A DNA stretch of 64,000 nucleotides from Pseudomonas rhizophila. Lineage in GTDB: Bacteria; Pseudomonadota; Gammaproteobacteria; Pseudomonadales; Pseudomonadaceae. Below the pieces are notes generated by a model, which made no database searches, was not told the DNA's origin, and saw only the letters and a list, made by a program, of their open reading frames with translations. Position numbers and translations under genes: made by a program. Of this stretch, positions 9,090-15,824 are shown piece after piece. The stretch lies in contig NZ_CP024081.1 in the NCBI RefSeq assembly GCF_003033885.1, forward strand, positions 15,914 to 79,913. Reading direction: 5' to 3'. Numbering within the stretch: position 1 is the stretch's first letter; every line of letters begins with the position of its first letter.

Positions 9090-10601
9090 ATGAATAGAAG
9101 TCAGAAGTTATTCGCAATGAGTGTGCTGGCGTTGACGGTCAGCGGATGTGCGGTCACCAGCGAGCCGATCGAGCGTAGCGTCAGCGAACAGCGCGCCCGG
9201 ACCGACCTGCAGAATATGTACAAGGATCAGGAGCCCCTCAGCGGCCCGCTGACCCTGCACCAGGCCATGGCCCGTGCGGTGAAGTACAACCTTGAAGGCC
9301 GTTTGAAGATCATGGAAGAAGCCCTGGCCAAGCGTCAGCTGGACCTGGCCAGTTTCGACATGCTGCCGCGCATGGCCCTGGACGCCGGCTACGTGGGCCG
9401 CAACAACGTCAGCGCTTCCAGCAGCCAGAGTGTGGAAACCGGTACCCAGTCTCTGGAACCGTCGACCTCCCAGGACCGCGATCGCGAAGTAGCCGACCTG
9501 ACCATGGTCTGGAACGTGCTCGATTTCGGCGTGAGTTACATCAGCGCCAAGCAGGCCGGGGACCAGCGGCTGATCGTGCAGGAGCGTCGGCGCAAAGTCA
9601 TCAACACCATCGTCCAGGATGTGCGTTCGGCTTACTGGCGAGCCATGGCCGCCGAGCGCCTGCTCAAGCAGATCGACAGCCTGATGGTCCGAGTCGATAC
9701 GGCCCGCGGCAACAGTCAGAGCATGAGCGAGCAACGCATTGGCGACCCAGTGCAGGCACTGGGTTACCAGCGTTCGCTGATCCAGGCCACCCGCCAGCTC
9801 GAAGAGCAGCGCCGGGCGTTGTCCCTGGCCAAGACGGAACTGGCGACGCTGATCAACCTGCCCCTGGGCACCGAGCTGACCTTGGCCACCCAGGATGAGT
9901 ACGTCATCCCGGAACTCAAGGTCGACCTCGCGCGCCTGGAACAGGAAGCCCTGACCAGTCGCCCGGAACTGCGCGAGCAGGACTACCAGACGCGCATTAC
10001 CGCCGCTGAAACCCGCAAGGCCATGCTGCGCCTGTTACCTGGGCTGGAGTTCTCCGCTGGGGGGCATTACGACAGCAACTCGTTCCTGGTGGAGCAGGGC
10101 TGGGCTGACTATGGCGTGAAGGTCACCTGGAATCTGTTCAACGTGATCTCCGCCCCGGCGGCCATCAACGTGGCCAAGGCCGGTGAAGAGGTCGCGGCGG
10201 CGCGGCGCCAGGCGATGTCGATCGCCGTGCTGGCGCAGCTGTACGTGGCCAATGCCAATTACCGCGAGGCGCTGCGCCAGTTCAAGACCAGCCAGCAGCT
10301 GTCGGAGATCGATGGGCAGATCGTGGGTCAACTGCGCAACCGCCATCAGGCCGCCGGCTTGGGTGAGCTGGACCTGATCCAGGGCGAACTCAATACGCTG
10401 CAGGCTGACTTGCGGCGGGATCTGGCCTATGCCGACCTGCGCAACGCCTATGGCCAGATCTTTGCCAGCGCTGGCCTCGACCCGTTGCCCGATGAAGTGC
10501 AATCGACCCAAGTGCAGTCCATTGCCACGGCGTTGGCCAACCGCGAAGCGGCGTGGGCCCAGGGCGATATCGCGGTGCCGACCGCGGCGGTGACCCAGTA
10601 A
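9090..10601 (+). CDS. TolC-family outer membrane lipoprotein
   Basis: A 503-residue outer-membrane efflux protein. From ATG 9090 it begins with a lipoprotein signal peptide ending LTVSGC, so the mature protein should be lipid-anchored at that Cys, as in many Pseudomonas outer-membrane channels. The body shows the two-fold TolC pattern of long helices: LTLHQAMARAVKYNLEGRLK near the start, and the segment NLFNVISAPAAINVAKAGEE in the second half. The earlier in-frame TTG at 9063 would bury the signal peptide. It is 40 bases downstream of the giant protein gene and probably co-transcribed, so it likely forms the outer-membrane exit for that protein. The matching inner-membrane ABC protein and adaptor are not in this window. 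Confidence 0.85.
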   Translation: MNRSQKLFAMSVLALTVSGCAVTSEPIERSVSEQRARTDLQNMYKDQEPLSGPLTLHQAMARAVKYNLEGRLKIMEEALAKRQLDLASFDMLPRMALDAGYVGRNNVSASSSQSVETGTQSLEPSTSQDRDREVADLTMVWNVLDFGVSYISAKQAGDQRLIVQERRRKVINTIVQDVRSAYWRAMAAERLLKQIDSLMVRVDTARGNSQSMSEQRIGDPVQALGYQRSLIQATRQLEEQRRALSLAKTELATLINLPLGTELTLATQDEYVIPELKVDLARLEQEALTSRPELREQDYQTRITAAETRKAMLRLLPGLEFSAGGHYDSNSFLVEQGWADYGVKVTWNLFNVISAPAAINVAKAGEEVAAARRQAMSIAVLAQLYVANANYREALRQFKTSQQLSEIDGQIVGQLRNRHQAAGLGELDLIQGELNTLQADLRRDLAYADLRNAYGQIFASAGLDPLPDEVQSTQVQSIATALANREAAWAQGDIAVPTAAVTQ

Positions 10602-10613
10602 CAGGCCGTACGC

Positions 10614-11399
10614 ATGGTGCGCCCGGCGTTTTCCCGGCTGCCGGTAACGGTGAACCTGCCTTTGCTGTTGCAGGCACTGGCAGCCGTTGAGGACGATCAT
10701 TGGCAAGGCCACTTCAACAGCGCGTACTACAGTGGTGACTGGAGTGGCGTGGCGCTGATTTCGGCGGTCGATGCCTTGACCCCGTTGTCTCCCGGGCGCG
10801 GTCAGCCCGTGCAGCGCGCGCTCTGGTCAGAGGATGACCGGTGGCACGAGGCGTTGCGCGACTGGCCGTTGGAGATCGTCTCGGCCCGCTTGCTGCGACT
10901 CGGTCCCGGCGGGTGTATCCACGAGCATCGCGATTATGACCTGGGTGGCGCGAACGCCGATCTGCGCCTGCATGTGCCGCTGCTCAGCCCGTCTGGCGTG
11001 GATTTCTGGCTGGATGGGCAACGCATTCCGATGACGGCGGGCGAATGCTGGTTTCTTGATCTGTCGCTGCCTCATCGCGTCGATAACCACAGCAGTCAGC
11101 CGCGGATTCATCTGGTGCTCGATTGCCGCCCCAGCCCATGGCTGCAACGGCAGGTCGCCGCCGGGCTGCTCAGCACACCGGCAATCGTGGCTGAGCGAAG
11201 TGATCTGGTGTGCTTTGAGCAGCTCGTTGAAACCGACCCTCACCTTGCCCGGACTTTGCAGAGCCTGCATGACGTAGACGCTTTCATTGAGTGCGCAATC
11301 GCGATGGCTGCCGCACGCGATTTACACGTTACCCGGGAGCAATTGCAGGCGACCATGCGCAACGGTCGCCGGCAGTGGAGTGATCAGTGGAAGGCCTGA
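10614..11399 (+). CDS. Aspartyl/asparaginyl beta-hydroxylase-like dioxygenase
   Basis: A 261-residue protein of the AspH family of Fe(II)/2-oxoglutarate enzymes. The core is clear: LLRLGPGGCIHEHRDYD (His105 as an iron ligand), RLHVPL, a GECWFLDLSLPHRVDN segment (His154), and PRIHLVLD (Arg164, likely 2-oxoglutarate carboxylate binding). This family hydroxylates the beta carbon of Asp or Asn in proteins, or acts on small molecules. The C-terminal 85 residues are family-specific and unassigned. There are no membrane segments, so it is cytoplasmic. The stop overlaps the start of the second sulfotransferase, so the two are translationally coupled. Its place after the giant protein and TolC genes suggests that it modifies that protein before export (inference). 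Confidence 0.8.
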   Translation: MVRPAFSRLPVTVNLPLLLQALAAVEDDHWQGHFNSAYYSGDWSGVALISAVDALTPLSPGRGQPVQRALWSEDDRWHEALRDWPLEIVSARLLRLGPGGCIHEHRDYDLGGANADLRLHVPLLSPSGVDFWLDGQRIPMTAGECWFLDLSLPHRVDNHSSQPRIHLVLDCRPSPWLQRQVAAGLLSTPAIVAERSDLVCFEQLVETDPHLARTLQSLHDVDAFIECAIAMAAARDLHVTREQLQATMRNGRRQWSDQWKA

Positions 11400-12343
11400 A
11401 CCTGGACGGCTGGCTGCCGATCCGCGTGTGGCAAGCGGCGGGGCAGTGGCGGGTTGACTGGTGCTGGTTCGGGGAGGAGCGATTGTCGCAACCGTTCTTC
11501 GGCGACGCGGTGGAACACGCCCTGCGGTTGCCCTTCAATCAGGCGTTCCGCCGCCAGACAGCCTTGAGCGCCCTGGACCAGTGGAGACAACAAAGCCCAG
11601 GCCTGCCCCCGAGTGCATTTATTTTCCATGCCTCCCGCTGTGGCTCGACATTGATCAGCCAGATGCTGGCGCAACTGGACGACCACATCGTCATTTCAGA
11701 ACCGCCGCCTCTGGATACTCTGCTGCGCAGCGATATGGTGCACGCTGACCGCTGCGTGGCACTCAGGGGGCTGATGTCGGCCTATGGGCAGCGCCGCCGA
11801 GGCGTGGAACAGCGGCTGGTGATCAAGCTTGACGCCTGGAACATCGGTGAACTGGCGCTGCTGCGCGAATGTTTTCCCGACACGCCTTGGTTGTTCGTGT
11901 ACCGCGACCCTTTGGAAATCGCCGTTTCCCATTGGCGTCGTCCCGGCATGCACATGGTGCCGGGGATGATCGGGACAAGCGTGTTGGACGACGGATTGCC
12001 CTTCGGCGGCCAGGAAGATTTCATCGCGCGCCGGCTGGGGCGGTTGTTGCAGGCGGGGTTGGAGCACTGCCATGAGTTTGCCGGGCTGGCGGTTAATTAC
12101 GCTGAGTTGCCTGATGCGATGGCAGGGCGGCTGGCGGTGTTTTTCGGGCTGAATGACGCCCAGCGCCGGCAAGTGTTTGCCATGACGGGGCAGCATGCCA
12201 AGCAGCCGGGGCAGGCGTTTGCCGGTGATAGCGAGGACAAGCGTCGGGAGGCTTCGTCACGGCTGCGCGATCAGGTGATGCATTGGGCGCAGGGGTCCTA
12301 TGAGGCGCTCGAAACCTGGCGCGTTGGCCGGCATCAATGTTGA
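11387..12343 (+). CDS. Sulfotransferase-like P-loop protein
   Basis: A 318-residue protein. The loop FIFHASRCGSTLIS (about residues 78-91) matches the PAPS-binding loop of sulfotransferases, and LFVYRDPLEIAVSHWRR carries the expected Arg and Ser of the second phosphate-binding motif. The first 75 residues (with WRVDWCWFGEERLSQPFF) are an extra N-terminal domain absent from the first sulfotransferase at 1849. The GTG start is supported by GGAG six bases upstream and overlaps the end of the hydroxylase gene by 13 bases in another frame, which implies coupling. It is the last gene of the accessory run. The acceptor is unknown; the giant protein encoded upstream is the obvious candidate. Confidence 0.75.
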   Translation: MEGLNLDGWLPIRVWQAAGQWRVDWCWFGEERLSQPFFGDAVEHALRLPFNQAFRRQTALSALDQWRQQSPGLPPSAFIFHASRCGSTLISQMLAQLDDHIVISEPPPLDTLLRSDMVHADRCVALRGLMSAYGQRRRGVEQRLVIKLDAWNIGELALLRECFPDTPWLFVYRDPLEIAVSHWRRPGMHMVPGMIGTSVLDDGLPFGGQEDFIARRLGRLLQAGLEHCHEFAGLAVNYAELPDAMAGRLAVFFGLNDAQRRQVFAMTGQHAKQPGQAFAGDSEDKRREASSRLRDQVMHWAQGSYEALETWRVGRHQC

Positions 12344-12356
12344 CTGACCCTGCGCA

Positions 12357-12379
12357 ATCGCGAGCAGGCTCGCTCCCAC
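12357..12379 (-). repeat. Single REP sequence
   Basis: One inverted-orientation REP (ATCGCGAGCAGGCTCGCTCC plus CAC) directly after the last gene of the accessory run. It may pair with the forward REP units that begin at 12427. Confidence 0.85.
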
Positions 12380-12426
12380 ATTTGTTTTGTGCTGGTTTGA
12401 GTATCCGCGACTACCCTCAATCCCCT

Positions 12427-12618
12427 GTGGGAGCAAAGCTTGCTCGCGAGGCGGCCTGACAGCCGGCCTGGCTCTCCCGGTTGTACGTCGATCAAACTGT
12501 GGGAGCGAGCTTGCTCGCGAAGGCGGCCTGACAGCCGACCTGGCTCTCTCGGTTGTACGTCGATCAAACTGTGGGAGCGAGCCTGCTCGCGATGGCGGCC
12601 TGATAGCCGGCCAGGATT
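12427..12618 (+). repeat. Tandem REP array, 72-bp period
   Basis: Three same-direction units start at 12427, 12499 and 12571, exactly 72 bases apart. Each has a REP core (GTGGGAGC...GCTCGCGA), then GGCGGCCTGA(C/T)AGCC, then, in the first two, a GTTGTACGTCGATCAAACT linker. The unit is longer than a plain REP and is repeated head to tail, unlike the inverted pairs elsewhere. Reading frames across it are by-products. Confidence 0.9.
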
Positions 12619-12639
12619 TGGTTGACTGGGTACATATCC

Positions 12640-12900
12640 GTTGCTGCGGTAGCGGCTGCTGGCGGTTCCGCCCTTACGGCGGGTCACTTTTGGCAAACGC
12701 CCCAAAAGTAACCAAAAGGTCTTGCCCCACCACTCGGTGCCTCGCCTAGGCTCGGCATGCCCGAACGCAGGCATTGCTCCGTGGGCCCGCCGCGAAGGGC
12801 CATCCATGGCCCAGCGCGGCTATCCCGGCATCCATGCCGGGATGCCCACTCCACAATACCTGCGTTCGGCCAGCGTGGTTAACGGGGCCCCTAGATCAAA
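12640..12900. repeat. Intergenic repeat-like element with hairpins
   Basis: A non-coding stretch between the two REP arrays. It begins near GGCGGTTCCGCCCTTACGGC, contains CACTTTTGGCAAACGCCCCA followed by AAAGTAACC, and includes strong palindromes: GGGCC/GGCCC at 12797-12812 and ATCCCGGCAT/ATGCCGGGAT at 12822-12843. I recall this type of sequence as a recurrent intergenic element in fluorescent Pseudomonas genomes. I see no credible gene in it. Confidence 0.5.
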
Positions 12901-12910
12901 AGCCGAAACG

Positions 12911-13072
12911 AGGCGGCCTGACAGCCGGCCTGGCTTTAGCGGGTGTACACCCATCAGACTTGTTTGAGCAGGACCTGTGGGAGCAAAGCTTGCTCGCGAG
13001 GCGGCCTTATAGCCGATCTGGCTCTTGCGGGTGTACTCCAATCCAATTGTGGGAGCGAGCCTGCTCGCGATG
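12911..13072 (+). repeat. Second tandem REP array, 72-bp period
   Basis: The same long unit recurs: a partial copy from about 12911 lacking its REP head, then full units starting at 12977 and 13049, again 72 bases apart. The linker differs slightly (GCGGGTGTACNCC). With the first array it brackets the intergenic element, suggesting that the element inserted into or between arrays. Confidence 0.85.
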
Positions 13073-13103
13073 GCGTCGGCACCGTTTGCATCAAAGCAAA
13101 GCT

Positions 13104-13341
13104 CTACCCCTTGGCCCCAGGCGCCGCCATTTCTTTTGTTTCCAGATGGTCCAACGCCCGTTCAACCAACAACTGAACCCCATCGGCCATGCGGCTGATC
13201 GCCAGGGCTACGCAGCGGCGTGAGTCATCGACATCGTCAGCCAGGTCGGCGGCGATGGTGCTGATGGACAGCAGGTCTTCGGAGGCATTGGCGAGCAGGG
13301 TTTCGGTGTCAATGTGGGGGATTCGGTGAAGGCTTGACCAT
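13104..13341 (-). pseudogene. DUF6124-family gene broken by internal deletion
   Basis: The minus strand begins ATG GTC AAG (MVKPSPNPP), the usual start of this small Pseudomonas protein family, then hits TGA two codons later. In a second frame the conserved C-terminal half follows at once: HIDTETLLANASEDLLSIST, then IAADLADDVDDSRRCVALAI and SRMADGVQLLVERALDHLE, ending at a stop at 13104-13106. About 45-50 middle residues typical of the family are missing and the frame is shifted. The simplest reading is an internal deletion joining two C-rich sites. No single frame codes for the whole product, so it is probably non-functional. The native function is unknown. Family assignment is from memory of related sequences. 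Confidence 0.7.
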
Positions 13342-13380
13342 ATTCATGTACCAGAGTTGGGGTTGGCATCCTTTCTCTTG

Positions 13381-13565
13381 CATTCGAAGAGGCGGCAACT
13401 GTGCGTAGGTGTGCAAGACCGGTCCGGTACCGCCGGCAGACCCGAAGGTCTCCCACGCACAATCGCCATAACGGACGCGAGCATAAAAAATGCTCGGTCA
13501 ATAGCTATAACCGATTGGGTACCAGTCCGGACTTGCACGTCCGTATCACCGTTTTTGCGATGACG
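13381..13565 (-). ncRNA. Candidate structured leader upstream of DUF6124 remnant
   Basis: This stretch upstream of the broken DUF6124 gene holds two clean hairpins: AGACC/GGTCT around a CGAA (UUCG on the minus strand) tetraloop at 13438-13451, and CGAGCAT/ATGCTCG at 13478-13496. There are also GGTACC/ACCGGTCC-type dyads around them. It may be a transcribed regulatory leader or part of a repeat. A 64-residue minus-strand frame across it looks like a chance frame. Bases 13566-13793 beyond it hold nothing I recognise. Confidence 0.3.
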
Positions 13566-13793
13566 GACAAAGGTTAGCGGCGCTCGGAAGCACTGCCTAG
13601 TTCATGAACAGCCCGGTGTTTTGAAGGAAATCTCCGAGGAACCTGAGAGGAAACGAAAAACGTGAAAAGTTGACTTGGCAGTCATCATGCGAGAAAACTC
13701 ATCCATCTCCCGTTAAAGCGATCCGATGATGGCGTTCCGCTGTGGAATCGCTAAACTGCTCCCGCCATTCATCTTTTTTACGAGGCCGTGCCC

Positions 13794-14174
13794 ATGAAGT
13801 TTCGCTTTCTGCTGTGGATGCTGGGGTTGTTGATGGGCAGGGCCAGCCGGACCAATCCGGCGTTCCAGCAGCAGTTGGGCGATAAGGAGTTGGTGTTTCA
13901 ACTGCAAACCCTGGACGGCAAGGTCGCCCGGCACTTCACGGTGAAAGACCAGCGCATCACCAGCCAGTCCGGCACTTACCCGACGCCTGCGTTCGCCATC
14001 GCCTTCAAGGACGCGGCTTATGGCTTTGCCACGATGCAGGCGAAGAACAAGCAGTTGGCGTTCATGACCGGGATTCAGGACAAGTCGATCCAGATCAAGG
14101 GCAACCCGGCGTTGGTGATCTGGTTTCAGGGGTTGATGCGGTATTTGAAGCCGAAGAAGGCCAAGAAGGTTTAG
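13794..14174 (+). CDS. Small SCP2-like lipid-binding domain protein
   Basis: A 126-residue protein beginning [19 protein letters not shown], with a short hydrophobic N terminus, then a mixed alpha/beta body: [32 protein letters not shown] and the segment [17 protein letters not shown]. This strand-turn-strand pattern, and the ending [20 protein letters not shown], resemble SCP2 sterol-transfer-like domains, but the assignment is tentative. The C terminus is Lys-rich (KPKKAKKV). The start at 13794 is chosen over a GTG two codons upstream because GAGG is better spaced. It stands alone before a long inverted repeat. Confidence 0.55.
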   Translation: MKFRFLLWMLGLLMGRASRTNPAFQQQLGDKELVFQLQTLDGKVARHFTVKDQRITSQSGTYPTPAFAIAFKDAAYGFATMQAKNKQLAFMTGIQDKSIQIKGNPALVIWFQGLMRYLKPKKAKKV

Positions 14175-14210
14175 TCGAGAACCCTGTGGCGAATCAGCCA
14201 GGATACGCTC

Positions 14211-14323
14211 GATCGTTCCCACGCTCTGCGTGGGAACGTCGCCAGGGACGCTCCGCGTTCCGCTTCTGGGATGTGACGCAGAGCGTCACGGGATGCATTC
14301 CCACGCAGAGCGTGGGAACGATC
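14211..14323. repeat. 113-bp inverted repeat of second REP-like family
   Basis: Arms GATCGTTCCCACGCTCTGCG (then TGGGAA) at 14211-14236 and its reverse complement at 14298-14323 enclose a 61-base loop that has its own imperfect repeat of ACGCTCTGCGT. Each arm is itself a hairpin (TTCCCACG/CGTGGGAA). The family differs from the GTGGGAGC REP. It separates two convergent genes and may act as a bidirectional transcription end. Confidence 0.85.
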
Positions 14324-14348
14324 AAAGCTCAGCGGCCTGCGTCAGCGG

Positions 14349-15746
14349 TCAGTGGCTGAACTGCGAAGCCAGTTCGCGCAACAACACCTCAGCCTCCAGC
14401 ACTTTGCTGACCACTTCATTGGCTTTGTCGCGACTCAGGCCGACGCGTTCGAGCAGTGCGTCGGGAATCTCCTCGTCGGGACCCGAGCCAATGCCACGGG
14501 CGCGCAGCAGGCGTACGGCCAGGCACACCAGGTTCGGGTAGGCGGCGTATTCGCCGTCGTAATGTGGGTCGTGCTGGAAGCGCAGGGCGGTGGCCAGTTC
14601 GTCGGGCATGTCCCAGTAGCGCATCAGCCATGAACCGATCTGCTCGCGACTGATGCCCAAGAGGTGCTGCTCCACGTAGCTGTGGCACAGGTGCGGGTTG
14701 ACCTCCAGGTGCCGGCAGATCAACGAGAAGTGCGGCGGGAAGACGTGGGCCAGCAACAGATAGCCGAAGTTGTGCAGCAGGCCGGACAGGTAGGTCAGGC
14801 CGCCTTCTGGGCGCTGGGCGCGCGGCATGGCACGGGTCAGGCCCTCGATGACGGCGGCGGTGTAGATCGACTGATGCCAGTACGGCGTGGTGTGTTGCGG
14901 GTGGTCCTTAGGCAGGCTCAGGGTCTTGCCCAAGGCCAGGCCCAGTGCCAGGTTGATCACCAGATCGAAGCCCAGTACCCGGACGATGGCGTCTTCCACC
15001 GAACGGATCTTGCCGGGCGAGGCGTAATACGGCGAGGCAGCCCAGCTCACCACTTGCGCGGCCAGGGCCGGATCGGTTTCCACGACGCCGGTGATGTCAT
15101 CGATGGTGGCGTCCGGGTCGACCCGCAGCTTGATGATCTTCTGCGCCGTTTCGGCCAGTGGTGGAATTTCGATGGTTTCTTCCAGCCGTTGCTGGATACG
15201 TCGGGCGGTGAACGCCTGCACAGCCTGAGTGATTTCCGCGCGGTCGTCGTGCGGGCGATCAAGGTTGGGGGTGATGTTGCTCACGGCTTCGCCGAAGGTC
15301 GCGGCACTGGCCTTGGTGAGCATGCTCTTGAAGGCTTCGCTGGTCACTTCCAGCAGCAGCCCTGGTTCGCCTGAGTTGATCAGCAGCTTCGGCTCGCGCA
15401 GCAGGCTTTCTTCATACAGGCAAGGGGAGCTGGTCAGCGCCGGCAGGCCGGGCAGCAGGCTCAGGCTATGTTTGCCGAGCATGCGCTCCAGACGGTCAGT
15501 AGGTACCGCCGTGAGTTTGCGACCGGTGAGTTCGGCCAAGCGGTTGAGGTCCAGCAGTTGGCTTTGCGGAAACAGCACCATGAGGGCGCCAACGGCATCG
15601 TGCAACAAAACAGCCTGCACTTTACGGGCGGGATTCAGGCCTGGTCGTTCGATTACTTCGTCAAAGCCGATGCCCAGTTTCTCGAGCAACAGCCGAATAA
15701 CAGACGGAGCGTGCGGGGTTTCGGGGACGAGGGCAGCTTCTGTCAT
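14349..15746 (-). CDS. HDOD protein with YbaK-like N-terminal domain
   Basis: A 465-residue signalling protein. The N-terminal third (about residues 15-150) has LLLEKLGIGFDEVIE and KVQAVLLHDAVGALMVLFPQ, resembling the YbaK/aminoacyl-tRNA-editing fold. Residues about 190-410 form an HDOD domain: EIPPLAETAQKIIKLRVDPD, then DDITGVVETDPALAAQVV and SGLLHNFGYLLLAHVFP. HDOD domains bind partner proteins or nucleotides and lack the full HD metal site, so enzymatic activity is not expected. Related Pseudomonas proteins influence motility and stress responses. The gene follows recG on the same strand after 78 bases. Confidence 0.8.
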   Translation of the reverse strand: MTEAALVPETPHAPSVIRLLLEKLGIGFDEVIERPGLNPARKVQAVLLHDAVGALMVLFPQSQLLDLNRLAELTGRKLTAVPTDRLERMLGKHSLSLLPGLPALTSSPCLYEESLLREPKLLINSGEPGLLLEVTSEAFKSMLTKASAATFGEAVSNITPNLDRPHDDRAEITQAVQAFTARRIQQRLEETIEIPPLAETAQKIIKLRVDPDATIDDITGVVETDPALAAQVVSWAASPYYASPGKIRSVEDAIVRVLGFDLVINLALGLALGKTLSLPKDHPQHTTPYWHQSIYTAAVIEGLTRAMPRAQRPEGGLTYLSGLLHNFGYLLLAHVFPPHFSLICRHLEVNPHLCHSYVEQHLLGISREQIGSWLMRYWDMPDELATALRFQHDPHYDGEYAAYPNLVCLAVRLLRARGIGSGPDEEIPDALLERVGLSRDKANEVVSKVLEAEVLLRELASQFSH

Positions 15747-15824
15747 GGTCTGTATCCGTTTTCCTACAAGTTCAGCAGTATAACCAGCTTGCCGGGCAGG
15801 CGCGCCCAGAAACTGAGAGCGTGC

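Noticed and set aside
12427..13072. Regular spacing suggestive of a CRISPR array
   Set aside because: Both the repeat and the 'spacer' parts are shared between units and the cores match the genome-wide REP; no cas genes are present.
12387..13223. Several Arg/Ser-rich open frames of 61-157 residues
   Set aside because: They are generated by REP repeats (recurring GSELAREGG/CERACSR type peptides) and change with repeat copies, so they are not genes.
13344..13538. A 64-residue minus-strand ORF upstream of the DUF6124 remnant
   Set aside because: It spans strong hairpins and has no good start site or recognisable fold; an RNA leader or repeat is a better explanation.
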